Part shown: piece by piece, positions 1 to 64,000 of the stretch | Layout of the letters: each line of letters opens with the position of its first letter | Position numbering within the stretch: the stretch's first letter is position 1 | NCBI GenBank assembly: GCA_027574665.1 | Contig: CM050659.1 | Span: 24,157,001-24,221,000, forward strand | Length of the DNA stretch: 64,000 nt | Direction: 5' to 3' | From: Rhynochetos jubatus | Taxonomy: Eukaryota > Chordata > Aves > Eurypygiformes > Rhynochetidae | Position numbers and translations under genes: made by a program | Notes under the pieces: model-generated | The model's database searches: none | What the model was told of the DNA's origin: nothing | Seen by the model: the letters and a program-made list of their open reading frames with translations, nothing else

Positions 1-2651
1 GACGAAGCCAGCACCAGCGTGCTGACACGCAGACGTCTCGCTTTGCTACGCAGGCTTGCTAGGGGAGAGCTCACAGCAAAGCTGTGGGGTGTCTGGGTCA
101 GGGGTTTTATGGCATAGTTCACCATGAGCTCAAGTGATCAGGCAGGAAGAAGTTAGCAGGAAAATTCAGTGACTCAGAGGGTGTTTTACTGCAGGCCAAA
201 GTGGCTCATGCTGGCGGATGATTTAACCCCTGCTGGCCCTGCACTGCTGGGTATTTATGGGCAGATTTAATGACGGCATCCTTCTAAGCTCAGGGCTGGG
301 GGTGACTGTGACTGAAGATATATTCCCTCCTTCCGCAGCTCCCAGACCACCGGGCTAAAGACTTGTCTGGGCTGAGGGCATCTGCTCCCGTGAAGCTGTG
401 GCACAGTGCAGAGGAGGATGCACAGGGCATGAAGGAGCCGGCTCGTAGCACGGGGCTGCGGAGCTCTCCTGGGTGGGAAACCCTCCCACACAGCACTAAG
501 GTCACCTAAAATCTGAACAGACATTTTGTTTTCCAAAACTTAAACGTTAGTGGGAAATGCTTTAAGAATGGGGTCTCCTTCCTGGGCACTGGAACCTCTA
601 ATCTTCCTGACATTCCTGGCTAACAGCTTCTGGGAGCATAGGCAGCCATCCCGTACACCTGCATGCTGTCCTGCATGGGGACAGATGGGGACAAAGCTGG
701 GGGTGAGAGAAGTAACGGAATGTTTCTGAAAGCTGCCAACAGCTGGAGGGGAGATTAGAAGTGGCCAACCCTTGATGGAGAGAGGCACGGAAGGAGCTTC
801 TGTTTTCAGACACTTACAAACGGGAAAGTACCCTGGACAGTCCTGTGTCTACGTACCTTAAACAGGGCTGGGGGGGTTTGTTGTTTTTGTAAGTCCAGAC
901 AAACAAATTTCTCTGTTACTTCACTCTTTCTAGGAGCCACCACACTGAATTCTATTCCCAGTTACCACACCGACACTGAGAGAAGCTAAAGGGCAGGAAT
1001 CGAGAGGGAAACTCTTGAACAATCAATGGAAAACGAAAAACACAACAGCAAACAGCCCTTTCCTCTACCCGTTGGTAAGGTGCAGAGCCAGCTCTAACCT
1101 CCACTTTATACCTAATAGACTTAAAGGCGGCCAGAGATTGGTTTAACGCTGTCTTAAGGCACCTGGTCTAACAGCATTACGCTTTACCCAATCCAGTAAG
1201 TAGTGCAAATCCTAACACATTGCTGAAACCTGACCTTGCGCATCACTGACCCGCTTCGGAAGGCAGCCTGGCACCTCCAGGAAGCTCACCTGCGCGTTTC
1301 CGCGCTGACGTGGGCGTCAGGAGGGGGTCACTGACTCGTGCCCCACGGAGGGCCCTCATTTTGGGATCAAAAACTCCTCACAACACTACGAGTTGGGTTC
1401 TCCCCTAATCTCCTGGATAGAGTTTCCATTAAAAAGTGTAAAAAGCAGAGTTTTACGGTTTCTCCTGCTGTCAGCTGATCTCCCGGCGTCCCGCCCTCGC
1501 CGGCTGCAGCCAGCGGAACGTTAAATGCTGCCGCACGCCGGCCAGCTCCAGAGCGATACGTCTGGGAGGTGTGGTACAACAGTGCATGAAATAAGCGGCA
1601 GTTTATACCATTTGAAAAATGTTTTTCTGCTTCACCTCTAACAAAGTTGATTGCATTTTCCATTTCACCTCCTTCACAGCTTTCCTCTCTTCCTTAAGTA
1701 TTCTGTGACAGGGAAATTACCATGGTTTCCCATTTAAGAGGTGGAGGGAACAACCGAGATAATCTAGAAACAAGCCTGTAATAGGCATCCGCTGACACGG
1801 GAGCAGAGCTCTCGACACGTCAGCTCGGGCTGTTGAGTCATCAAACCCCGCTGTAGCCGGAGACCTGTCCTGCAAAGTCCATGAATCTAAGTGGGGAAAC
1901 AGCTCAGCTGAATGCAGCGGAATATCCCTGCTCCTAAAGGCCTTCACTGCTCTCCCAGGACAAACGATGCTCCAAAACCAACTCAAAGCCCCTTCCAACG
2001 CTACTGCTGCGCTGGGGAGGGCGAAGGCAGCGCACAGTGCCTGCAGGCAGCAGCCTCCTGCTATCAGCACACCCCTCTGCCTGCTCCCAGCCCTGAGAGC
2101 TGTACCCCAAGCGCCTGCCAAGGTCTTTGGCAAAAAAATGGCTGGCAATATACGTAGAATGCATCTAGCAAGATTCAAAAATTCAGTCACTGAAAGCCAA
2201 CTCTCAGGAGTTTCCTCCTGCCTCCCTCTTCTGAGCACTGCAACCAGCTCCCAGCTCCGGCAGCCTCGTCACTCCCTTTGGGTCGCGTGTACAAGACACA
2301 GAGTAAGAAAACTAAGAGTTTTCAGCAAAACATTCAATGCCGGTACAGAATTTCATTATTCTGAGACTGGCTCTGATTATCACAGTGTAGGACAAAAGAA
2401 ACAGAGCTACTAATTTAACGACCCTATTTGCAGTTTTTCAGATTTCATGTAAAACAACCAGGCTCCGCTTCACTTGCCACTCGAGTCTGACTGAATTTCG
2501 GCCTGACCCGAGGACTCCACCGCATAAAAGGAGCTGCCAGCGTTGTTGCAGACGCTCGTCCTTCGCAGAAGAAATGCTGACTGGTGTTTTAGAGGCTAAT
2601 TAATTTTATAGTCAGTGAAGTCTAAGATAATAGCCCCTCCTTTTTCATCTC

Positions 2652-2685
2652 AGAGAGAAAGAGAGAGAAAGAGAGAACAAGAGAG
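2652..2685. repeat. GA-rich simple repeat
   Basis: Runs of agagagaaag-type sequence, imperfect (GA)n with A insertions. Confidence 0.9.
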
Positions 2686-2820
2686 CAATTGCTGCGTAAG
2701 AAATAAGCACCGTTAGGCACGTCGTAGTTGTCAGGATGCAAGTCCAGTGATTTAAGTGGGAATACTGGTAGGCATGCTCAGGCACCTTTGAACTGTGTCA
2801 CTTAATGACTGAACAGGACA

Positions 2821-2856
2821 ATTATTAATTAATTAAAGCCTTAATTAATTAATAAT
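2821..2856. repeat. Perfect 16-base inverted repeat, 4-base spacer
   Basis: The left arm attattaattaattaa (2821-2836) is the exact reverse complement of the right arm ttaattaattaataat (2841-2856), separated by agcc. Both arms are pure A/T and carry overlapping TTAATTA homeodomain-type sites. Confidence 0.95.
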
Positions 2857-4113
2857 GTAAGTAATTGAACAGCAAATAATAATTAAAACTGGTTTTGGTG
2901 TGGCCGTCATGCAAGTCAGTCTCTCATTTCCAGTTGCCATAATCTCCGGGGCGGCTTCCGTGCTGAGGGACAAGCATGCAAGTGGTGAGGGGCCAATCTG
3001 CAAAACCGAGCTCGTGACAGCGCCCGCCGCTGCCTGACCTACACGCACGCTGCGTCAGACACGCGGTCCCTGGGTTTGTGGGTGTGTGCATACTCTGAGC
3101 TTAGAAAATCTGGCCAGGAGAGTTTTTAGAGAACATCTCAGAAGACAACAGAGGAAGTTAGTAGAGAGGAGAAGACTGATGACGATGGAGAGACAGCAAA
3201 CCAAGGTGTTCACAGCTGGCCTAGCGCACCACTACTGGACCAGCAAAGCCAGTAGACAACAAAGAGGTGAGGCAGAAAGCAAAATGCTCCTTCCACTCCA
3301 GCAAAAACCAACAGAATCCGCTTGGAACTGACTCTCGCCAAGGAGTGACGAGTTCCTCTGAAAGCCCATTCATAGGTCCAGTTGTGCCACGGTACTTTGG
3401 TAACGAACCAGTATGTCTGTGACTTTGTGAGGCTTTGGAAAACCTGAAAAATGATATCTCTGACTCCCCCTCCGTATTCACTACTTCAAAACCTGTAGCT
3501 GCAAGAGTTATTGCGAGAGATAATTAACACCGGCCGTTTCGCCAGCGGAGACGGTTTAATATCTGGCATGGCATTTATTAGTTGGCTGTAGCCTGCCTGG
3601 GTGAGGAAATTAATCTAGCATGAGGGAGATACAACGTCTTTACTAGGACACTTTATTTCCTAGAGCTGATGCTACTGTGCTGTCCTTAAAAGGTCACAGG
3701 TAGCCCCAGGAAACACGAGCATCCCCTTTCCAAAGGCAGAAAAGGGGTAGGTCCCTCACCAGGATTTTAGCCATCTTTCTTCGCTAATGGGAGACTTTGG
3801 GAATTAGCAGAACCCCTACACATCTCCGCACTCACTCCCGCTGCAGCCTGAGATAAACAACTGAGAGAGATTTCTGCCCCCAGGGAGCAGCTTCTGGACA
3901 TCAGACTGGAGACACGAGATCAAATTCATCTCTGGTGAAATTCCACTGGCTTCAACCACATCAGACCAGAGATTAATTTGGCCCACAGATACATTAAGAA
4001 AAGATACAAAGCACAAACGGTATTTTATAAAAAAAGAGAAAGGGGAGGGGGAAATTCAAGGGGGACGCTGGATCCTAACCCAGCAGGATTCAGCCCAGCC
4101 CGCTCCACCCTCA

Positions 4114-55017
<50,904 letters not shown>

Positions 55018-55806
55018 TCAGCCAACGTAGAACAATTTTCCTGCGTTCCAACCCGTAACAATTTCACCCTCGCGTGATGTAACCCCGGCTGCCACCTTTC
55101 CTAGAGACCTCCTAACCGTGCCACCAAGCCAGCCCCCCTCAGCCCTACGCACGGGAAAAGCAACACCTCCCCTGCCGCCGCCACGCCGCAGCTCCGAGCA
55201 TGCACGTCTATCAAGGTACGCGGCTTTCGGGTGCGATGCGGTTAGCGTAAGGGATAGCGGGGAGGTCCCGAAAACAGCGAAACCAAGCGATGGTGTCCTG
55301 CAAAGGAATTTTCATTACAGAGCAAGTTTGCTCAGATATAGGATCAAGTGTCAGCTCGAGGCTCAAGCTTTCCATGCAAATCCAAGCAAAGCTTGCAAGC
55401 ATATTTAGAAGACGACTTTTTTTATATAAACCAGGAGCTCAGTAGTTGTTTAGTGCTGGTGATGTACTGACATCCCTTGCTTTTGAGATCTTCAAGCTAC
55501 ACAGCAGATAAGGAGGGCACCGTGGCACCCTGCTGACCCCTTCTGCACCTGACCTGGAGCTCAGCCCAGCTCCACGGCACATTCAAGCCTTGCTCTGCCC
55601 ACAGGAAACCCGCCAGCGCTGGCTGCTGTGACAGCTTCAGGGGGCAAACCTGCCCACTAGAAACGGGACTGAGGCCAGACTCGTGTCCAACAGGACCTAC
55701 GGAACGTCTCTGCACGTGGAACACACAGCTGCCGTAGAGCTGGACCAACACCATGGCAAGGACCTAGCCGGTTCTCATTTTCATTGCCAGCCACTTGGTT
55801 TTGGTT

Positions 55807-55820
55807 TATATATATATATA
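55807..55820. repeat. (TA)7 microsatellite
   Basis: Seven perfect TA units. Confidence 0.9.
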
Positions 55821-57269
55821 AATCCTGCTTAACGCTTGTAGGAAGGACTCTCATCTGATGCTTGTGCACCCACAAGACAAATCATCCATCCATGCCCGGG
55901 ACACCCGCTGCTTCTCAGAGTGATAGTCGCATATTTCTTAACAGAATAATAAATTGTGTTTATGTTTCATCCACTGCAGGAATTCTGCACTGAACAGTAA
56001 GACTGCCCTAGCAAATATAGACTTTACCCATATGCTTATTAGCTTGTCAGAGCCATCCTGAACCGTGTTCATTAATTCTGCCGTCTGAGACACACGGAAT
56101 ATGCATTTGGGCTCGCCTCCAAATCAGAATTTCAGCTCACAAAGAGCTCAGCGCCGCAACCATTACAGACCTTCCACATGGCAAGACTTTAACAGCCACA
56201 GATATCCTTCCAGTTTAAGCATAAAGACAATCACCTGTCGCAGCAGTTATGTAAGCGCAGAAGCGCTGGGAATGGTTAGAGCGCTCTTAACGGCTCTTTT
56301 ATAAGTCTGGCTTACCAAACGTCTGCTAATAACTACCTGCACAGTAAGAACTTGCAGTAAACCTTCTAGCACTGCTGCAGGGTTCTCAGCATAAACACAG
56401 AAGAGCATTCCAGTCCCTACAGGCAATTCAGTCAACAGACTAAAGCACCTCATTTACTGTTTTCCTTGAACCGAGTTTCCTTTTCGAAATCAAGCTCCTT
56501 GGCTTGTGACAGTTACAGTTGCAGTTTCAGCTCTTCGATTATTAGTCAGTTGTACATAAAGCAGCAAGACCTAAGAGAGCCTAACTTGGCACTTGGCGCC
56601 ATTCACCCTCAAAGCCAAGATGTATCCAGCCAGCAGACCTTGTGTTCCTGCAGTATGTAAAGTACAACATCATTCTTCCTACTTCCATTTTGACAAACCG
56701 TCCTTTCCAGGTCAAAATCAGCTGTAAAAGAAGCACGGCTTCTTCCTGCATCACACGGGATTTCTACACACGAGCCTCGCGCGATCCCCTGATAACAGGG
56801 GAAGAACGGGGTTAATAACAAGCGCTCTCTGAAGAGTCAAGCAACAGACCTAATGGAAGTGCTGAACTTATCGCAGAGGGCATCTACTGTATCACTGTGA
56901 ATTTATCTCATTTATCTTTTGATACAGAGCTGCAAGGAGCCAGGCACCAGAGGATCCCACCCGAGCTAGTGGCAGCTGAAGCTGGATGGGGTAGGACCCC
57001 CAGTTAATCCCAGCTCCGGGCCCACGCTCAGCGAAGTAGCACAGCTACATCTGGAACAGCAACAGTTAGAAATCAAAGACTGATTTCCAGTTCCAGTGCA
57101 ACAGCTGGATGCTCCACCCAGTGACATGTTTCGGTGCTTCCCCACAACACCTCGTGCTGCTCTAAATCAAGGTTTCTGTATGCTTTCTGAAACATGCCTC
57201 AGTTTAAACCACGAGGAACCCCACAGCAGATCGGGAAGGAATGAAGAAAAACCCCTCAATACATTCAAG

Positions 57270-57830
57270 ACAGCCAACATCTGTTCTTCAGCCAGGACCG
57301 CGCTCTTCTCCTTCCCTAGTGTCTCCCCTCCGCTGCGTTTAGGGACGCTGTCCCTCCTTGCCCCGGCCTGTGGCTTCCCAGCTGAAGCAAGCTCTGTTCT
57401 TCCAGCCTTGGCTTGGCAGACAGCTCCTCCCTCCCCTGAGCATTCCACCAGCCCTTTCAGGCATCCAGATATTTTGCCTGCATCTTTTCTTGAACACAGA
57501 TGACCAGAACTGTAAATACTATTCCCAAAGAGCCCTTACTGGAGATTTGTGAAACAGCATGAAATATTTATTTCGGTGTCACAGAAATCTCGCAGGAATA
57601 CACAACATCTCCCCCTTTTTCCCATGGCTACCTCCCACCACTGGCTCACTGTGATCCTGCGTTTAGCTTATCTAAGTGAACGAGGTAGAGTACATTCTCT
57701 TTGCCCAGAAAACCAGTTTTCCTGTCACAAAATAAATCAGGTTGGCCTGACACTTGTTCCTTTTGTTAATGCCATTGGGTATTTTAGTCCATTTGTCACT
57801 GATGATGAACCAGTAACGGCGCTATTACGC
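57270..57830 (-). mobile_element. Ancient CR1-like LINE fragment
   Basis: On the plus strand, ttcttgaacacagatgacca and gaactgtaaatactattccc match the antisense of the CR1 region that usually reads ccagaactgaacacagtattcc. Further on, aaataaatcaggttggcctg and acacttgttcc resemble another phrase common in old reptile and bird CR1 copies. A 210-codon open frame overlapping this stretch is a by-product and not a gene. Confidence 0.5.
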
Positions 57831-60800
57831 AGAAGCCGTGTTTCTGCTTCGCCTGACATAGACTTTGCTGTCACTTCACACACAGGCAGTTCTGGGCACA
57901 GACTGCCACAGAAACGTCACTGCGACCAAACTTCAGAGGGATTGTGTTTTAGAGCCTCCCAGCCTACTTTGAAAGAGTGCATTTCCGAGCCTGAGGCACA
58001 AAACCCCAGCTCCAAGGAGCACGGCTTGGCCAGCGGCAAGGGCTGGCAGGGACTTGCGGGGGGGTGTGCTCAGCCTTTTTCCGGCTGCGAACGCAGAGAT
58101 CTGGAGGATGCTTTCAGTGGGTGGCGGGAGCTGAGGTGCCTTTGCAAGGTGTTCCTTGATACTCAAGGAGAAAGGCTGTAAGTTCTCGGTTTTCACTGAT
58201 AGAGAAAAGGCCCCTTTAGCTGGTCCTTCCCAGCCCCTGGTCCATAGCGTTAGCCCAAGAAGGGATCCACACGCCAGAAAGCCTGCAAGCAAGCCTGGGC
58301 CCTCCGAAATACAAATGCAGTTCAGCTTGTGAATAAAGGACAGCAGCGTGATGGCAGAATCTGAGTTCCAGCCATCGCACGTGCTGGGTCCATTGAGAGA
58401 ACGTCAGAGCCTGAAATTAAAAGATTCAGTTTAATTTATTTTCAAGACATCTTGCTGCATCCACGGAGCCGTCTGACTCTTTCAGGGCAGGGTTACACAG
58501 ACAGAACCTGACATCTGCAGCAGCAAGAGATGATGAACTAGAGAAAGGTCAGGGTAAAATATTATTTTCTGAGAGAATTCAACAGAGGAGCTCTTCATCC
58601 CAGAAAGTTCATGTCTCCCGGTTTCAAAACTGAGTCTTAATGCTGTGGTCAGACATACTCAGCCAAAGACCTTGAAAGGGACTTATCTCCCTTCATTTTA
58701 AATGTCTGCCACACAGCATCTGAGACAGTCATCTGGACTCCTTTATAATCAGTGAAGAGAGACACACATCTGGAGTGTGATTCATCTCGGCTGGTTCAGC
58801 TGTCTACCTTCGAGTGAGGTGAATCATGCCCTAGAAATTACTATTTCTTTGTGCTTAATAGGGTGATGCAGAAGTTTACATTTCCAACATCTTACGTTCA
58901 TCCCATCTACAATTTGGCTGTTACCAGAAAGGGGTAACAAAGAACTGGATTTAACAATAATAATCACAGTAGGAACAGTCAAATATGAAATCACACACTC
59001 TCCCAGACACAGCAGTTTCTCAGTCTGCAAAGGTGGTTGTAAATAAAATTATGTTCTCCATGCCCATTGGAAGAATTCACAAAATCCAGGCCTCGTAACT
59101 TTACAACGAGGACTCGGATGTTGGGGCAAAGCGTCCTACTCATAAGAAGAGGGAGGTAGCTAGAGGAAACGCAATAGGTGATAACGTACATTTGGTTTTG
59201 ACATACCCTGCATACTGCCTGTCTCCCAGGTGAAAGTCCTAGCTCCCACTAAAATCAATTCTTCCTGTCAGTTGGCTGTTCAACTGAGAGCCAAAAGAGG
59301 GAAGTTCCTCGATGCTTTTACAGTGTAACATCCGTGCAGGCGAAATGCCCGAGAGCACTGCTTAACAACGAACCTGAGACTAATTATTACCCTTCTCTGG
59401 AAGCCTCCAGAGCACTGCCAACCGCTTGCTGTCTGGGGTGAAGAAAAAACCTTCTCAGTGCGCAGACCGTCAGATTAACTATCAGGACACTGGGTCTAGG
59501 GACCAGAGTCACTGCTCATCACGGGCCTTTCTGCACCTCCCAGCAAACACCTGCTCGCGGCCCAAGATACGGACCAGGCTGGGCAGATGAGGGGCCGCGT
59601 CTACGTCCCAGCACCACAATAAATTTATTTAATGGGGGAAAAGAAAAAGGGAATAAAGGCAATGCTCTGATTATATGCACACCTGACACGTCTCTGGAAC
59701 ACACGCTAAGAACAAGGACACGGGGTATTCTCACTGTATTGCCAGCGTCAGCCTTTCCAGGGATTTTCACTACAGCTTTCCAAAGCGCCCCGTAAGCCTC
59801 CAATAATTCAGTCACAAACCCTCACTCCAAAGGTGCTTATTTAAGGCACTCCTAACACCCATGTCAACAGGTCACTGCTTTCACAACAGCAAGTAATGTC
59901 AGCCGAAAGGGATTAAATCATTCCTACTTAAGGTCCATGTGGATTTTCCTTTCTCTTAGAGTCTGGTGTTATTTCCAGAATGGAACGTGGCCCACTGGAA
60001 ATACTGAATTACATTAGAGGTGCTGCCAAAATAAAATGACAACAACAACGAACAGTAAAAAAGGGTTTCAGAGAACTCCGCGAGTCACAACCCCCGGGAT
60101 GCAGTGCCATCAGCGCGTGCCAGCTGACAGCTCCTGCCCCTGGCGCACCACGGCATGCCACGGCAGGGATGCTCGAGGCTGTACCACAGCGAACGTGTCA
60201 TGGTACATCCTTGCAAAACCTCTGCTGAGCTCACCTAGCTGTGACTGTCCTCGCCAGTGTCGGGGAAGCTCAGAAACGCCCATCTGGCAAGTGACCCCAA
60301 CAGTCTCCTTCTTCCCTTGCGCTTTCCAAAGGCCTCAGCCAAAGGGGAGGGATTGTCACTAATGCCACGAGGGCACCTTCCAAGGAAAATAAGAGAGGAG
60401 CTCAAATGTGGTTGCTCGACTCTGGAATCTGCCAGGGTTTTTTTCTGGTCATGGCTTTGCGGCACTGCTATCAAGACAAAATAACTCTCCCTGCCAAAGT
60501 AAGCAGGACAACAAAAATAGAAGGAGTAACAGGCACAACACCCTGGTACACAACAGGGTGGAATCACTCTGCCTACCTCCCTTACTAGAGCAGGACTGGA
60601 GCAAACCCATCTGACCAAAGGAGGGGAGGGGAAGGGGGATGCCAGGAAAGACCTTCCTGCAGCAGCAGATCCCCCATACCTTGTCACTCCAATCTCACGG
60701 TCTGTGCCTACAGCACATCCTGATCAAAAAAGCCCAGGATCACCATCCAGGATGTTTCTCTAAAGAGCATTTCCAAAAGTGACCTCTGAACCAAGGCTTG

Positions 60801-62984
60801 CAACTTCTTCCAGGCGTCTGCAGCCTTCAAATCTACCAGCCATGAACCGTCTGTCACTGCAAAGAGACTCTGCTCCAGCTCTGCACGGAGGTGCAGCTAG
60901 GAACAAGAGTTTGGGGAGCGGGTGAGCCTCTGCCTCTGCTCCATCTGCTGCATCTTCCCTGACTTCGCTCACCTCCAAAGCCGCGGCGCACAGTTGGAGG
61001 CCAACATCTGCTCCTCCTCAGCAACTGCCCACAGTGAGGCAGCCGAGGATGAAACATGTTTTAGTGAAATCAGCCACTGTTGTGAAATTTTGCTAAGTGT
61101 TCCCAACTAAACTAAACTAACTGGCTTCCTATGGGCCAACTTGGAAAAGAAATCAGGGACTTACTGGTTCCTGGAGACTGAAATGGGCACAAAATAGCAC
61201 AAATCTTTTCAGGGGGGTGATTTGGTTTGAGGCTAGGTCACACAAATTACTATTCCCTATCTGTACCTCGTCCAGGGATAACCATCGTTAGCTCACAAGA
61301 TTCTGCACTGAGTTCCCAGCGCAGAGTTTCTCACTAGTCCAAAATTCACATAATGAAGTGCCACCTTCTCCAAAAAACCCAAAGAAATCTACCGCAGATG
61401 GCCATTTCCTCAGAGACTGCAAGTGCCTAAGAACCTTCCAGGACTACAGCCTCTGGGAAACACGAATAATCGTAATGCAGGGGCACATTTCTCTATTAGC
61501 TCCTTTATTAATGTGCCAACAGAGTTATAATAGTCAAAAAAAAAAAAGCTGTGGGGAGTCCCCTTTCAAATCAGCGTTACATGAACCACGTACTCCTCCA
61601 CCGCAGCGGGGCAGCAGGAATAGGGAGCAAGCTGCGAAGGGGAGAAGGAGAAACATGGTGAGACTGCATCGTTTGTCCAAAGCGTGCTTGTACAGACGTG
61701 CCCTTTGTTCAGACAACATAAAACCTCCGTAAAATAACGGCAGCATTTCCCATTGTATTCAACAGGCCCTTCCATAACGGCAGCAGCCAAAACATCTTCA
61801 AACAAGAATATACAGAGAGCTGGCGCTCAGGGTAAGGGAATCAATGCTCAAAGTAACCCCAGCAGCACAGGAGAGACAAACGGTCTGCAAACCCCCAGCC
61901 AAATGAGATACCACTTTGCTTCACGTGTTCCCAGAAGGAAGGCACCTCACCCCGCTTCACCCTCTCGTGTTTTAACCGCATCGCTCCTGCACGAGCAGTG
62001 ACGCTTACAGCACCGACTGTAGGGCTGTTAATCGTGGGGCCGTTTATCGCACCAGCAGCGCCGTCACCTTAAAGATTTCCCCAGGAGGGCGTTTCTAGCC
62101 CTGCTGCGATCCACTCGCACGCCTGCCCTGTGACACTCGGTGCGAGCGTGGGTGCTGTCTGACGGGGTGCTCACCTGAGCTGCGCAGGCAACAGAAGCTG
62201 TGGTTTCGGTCCAACACTGCGCTGGTTTTCACAGCTCTGGCAGGTTCACTCAGTTGACAGAGCAGGCAAGGAGGAAGCGTTCTAAGAAAACATCCCCCTA
62301 CCCCATCCTGTTGTACTTTTGCTCTTGTACCATCTCCCAATAGCCCCTCTGATTTCGTATTTATTTTTAAACCTCTCGTCAGAATTTATACAAACCGAAT
62401 AATGCCAAACCATAGTGAATTCGCCGCACGGCTCATTCACAAAACAAATGGGAGGGCATTTCCACTTGATTTGCTTATTCTCTGAAGAGGTGCAATCACA
62501 CAAAGGTTAAGCACGAGGCAAAGAATTTCCCCTTCTGCTTTCAAGCCCTTTGATGAATTTGACTAATGGCTGGCTTTCAGCTGAAAGAGGCTGATTGGAG
62601 TGAGCGAGCCTCTGATATCCCCAGAGTCTGGAAAGATGGTCACACTTGGTTGGAAGCTTTATATATATCTAAAGGTGGAGAATCAGTACAGGCTCAAAGG
62701 TTCATTAGGACCGGGTTATTGTATTTTTCACTGAATTACATTTTCTTAAAAAGAAGGTACACATGAAATCGCCTGGCTTTGTACAGGGTACAGCAGGAGA
62801 CTCCAAAGCATGGTATTAGTCTTATTCTCCGCCTTACTATGGTTATTGTCCATGTCATTCCTATTAATAATAGTAGCTGCAACACAGACCTGCATACGGT
62901 AACTGGAGAGCCGCGAGTGCCTATGAAACCAAGGCAGCAATGAGGAAAAGGACTGGTTACAAGACCAAGTCACCCCAATAAAGC

Positions 62985-63180
62985 TCTGCCCATGCGGTGT
63001 TTAATTGGCTCCGGAGCACCGGCGAGCCCTCCGCTCTGATGGGGCATATGTCACCGTAATTGCTTTCCAATCCCTTCTGCGTACCGCGCACATTAAGCCG
63101 CCCCTTGCCTGATGACACGTCTTTCAGGCACAGTAATTACAAATAACCACTAACCATAATCTTTTAACTCAGACAAATTA
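62985..63180. promoter_or_regulatory. Candidate regulatory element upstream of SH3 exon
   Basis: Three spaced homeodomain-type sites, gtttaattggct, ccgtaattgctt and cagtaattacaaataacc, with no repeat content. The block lies upstream of the SH3 exon, probably in the first intron. Confidence 0.35.
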
Positions 63181-63595
63181 TGAGATCGGTTCTGGGACTC
63201 GAAGTTGAAACTGCTCCGGGGAAAACAGCACCTTTTGTCAAACGCAGCCCGAGCAGCTCACAGCGCCGTACTGACTCGGGGCCAACACAGGCTGTCAGCA
63301 TGGATCCCTCACTGCAGCCCACGGAAAACAAATGTCTAAATACTCCTCAAGATCTAAACCTAAAATACCTGCACAAATCCCAGTCTTCTGACTCCAGAAG
63401 GGACTCCTCACATCCCTAAACGAAGGCCTCCAAGACCTAAGGGTTCTACTGCAAATCTTCCCCCTGACCAGACGGCCAAAGCCGCGCCTTGATTTATGCC
63501 CGGTTTAACCTCACTGGACTGAGCCTGCGATATGTGGTACTGAGGGGGGAACCAGTCAGGACTACCAAGCGATGTGCCCAGCGTTAACAAAGCAT

Positions 63596-63615
63596 CAGCC
63601 CAGCCCAGCCCAGCC
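63596..63615. repeat. (CAGCC)4 short tandem repeat
   Basis: Four perfect CAGCC units. Confidence 0.9.
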
Positions 63616-64000
63616 GCTCACGCGGCAGCAAACACTGTGCCAGATAACACCGAAGCGTTGCGTACAGACCACTGCAGGACTCGGGAAAAGATTGATACAG
63701 TTATCTCTCAATTACCCGAGGTGCAGAACAACGCAGACAAGCTAAACGGATATTACAAAATACATATAAATTAGGCTCTGGGAACGTACAGCGAGGGGCA
63801 AGAGGCTGCTGTGGAGCACTGAGCTAAGGGACCCGGCGAGAAGGTACAGCACGGAGCGCTCAGCTGCACGGAGATCATCCCGAGCATCCCTGTGCCCGTG
63901 GTGTGGCTAATCCACAACCTCGAAACCCACTCGTGGATAACCAAGACTTGACTGGAAATAGCAGGAATGCCAAATCTAGACCCATTTTACCCAAGAAGCC

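Noticed and set aside
1717-2238. 173-codon minus-strand open frame downstream of the last visible exon
   Set aside because: It does not resemble the collybistin C-terminus and has no acceptor with the right phase leading into the expected sequence.
57549-58181. 210-codon open frame on the plus strand
   Set aside because: It overlaps an ancient CR1-like fragment and has no domain character.
58991-59191. Short minus-strand frame starting MYVIT, considered as a possible first coding exon (MTLLIT-like)
   Set aside because: The ACC that follows is not succeeded by a GT donor at the needed phase and the residues do not match beyond IT.

Overview
The window is a piece of an avian nuclear genome. 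Several 3' ends of CR1 LINEs, the typical bird retrotransposon, are present in both orientations. There are no mammalian Alu or L1 elements. The only gene I can support is spread over about 51 kb on the minus strand as eight short exons with GT-AG introns. Joined in silico they read 450 codons without a stop or frame break, and they encode the SH3, DH and PH domains of collybistin (ARHGEF9). Collybistin is the Cdc42-type Rho guanine-nucleotide exchange factor that places gephyrin and GABA-A/glycine receptors at inhibitory synapses.

Layout along the gene, which runs from high to low coordinates: upstream intron 64000-54926 (first coding exon not found); SH3 exon 54925-54754; exon 42216-42025 (linker and start of DH); exon 34956-34777 (DH); exon 32436-32204 (DH); exon 27888-27759 (end of DH); exon 19695-19564 (start of PH); exon 5167-4924 (rest of PH); exon 4214-4146 (basic post-PH segment); then an intron that leaves the window at position 1. 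About 6 N-terminal and about 60 C-terminal residues of the usual 516-residue protein are therefore missing, because their exons lie outside the window, not because the gene is broken. Internal residue n here equals human residue n+6. Four human disease-variant positions (G55, R290, R338, R356) all carry the normal residue.

Over 97% of the window is intron. It holds CR1 fragments, MIR-like SINE fragments, a few simple repeats, a 36-bp tandem repeat, a perfect 16-bp inverted repeat, CpG-dense patches in the 14.4-kb intron, and AT-rich TAAT-dense blocks that look like conserved non-coding (enhancer-type) elements. No second gene, RNA gene, virus, CRISPR array or bacterial-type system was found. 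The many open frames outside the eight exons have no recognisable domains and lie in introns.

The observations most worth following are the reading-phase asymmetry of the SH3 exon, the symmetric 69-base exon, the possible intron-retention C-terminus, the run of weak GTAC donors in the DH exons, and the candidate regulatory blocks at 47.07-47.74 kb, 28.54-28.86 kb and 62.99-63.18 kb.
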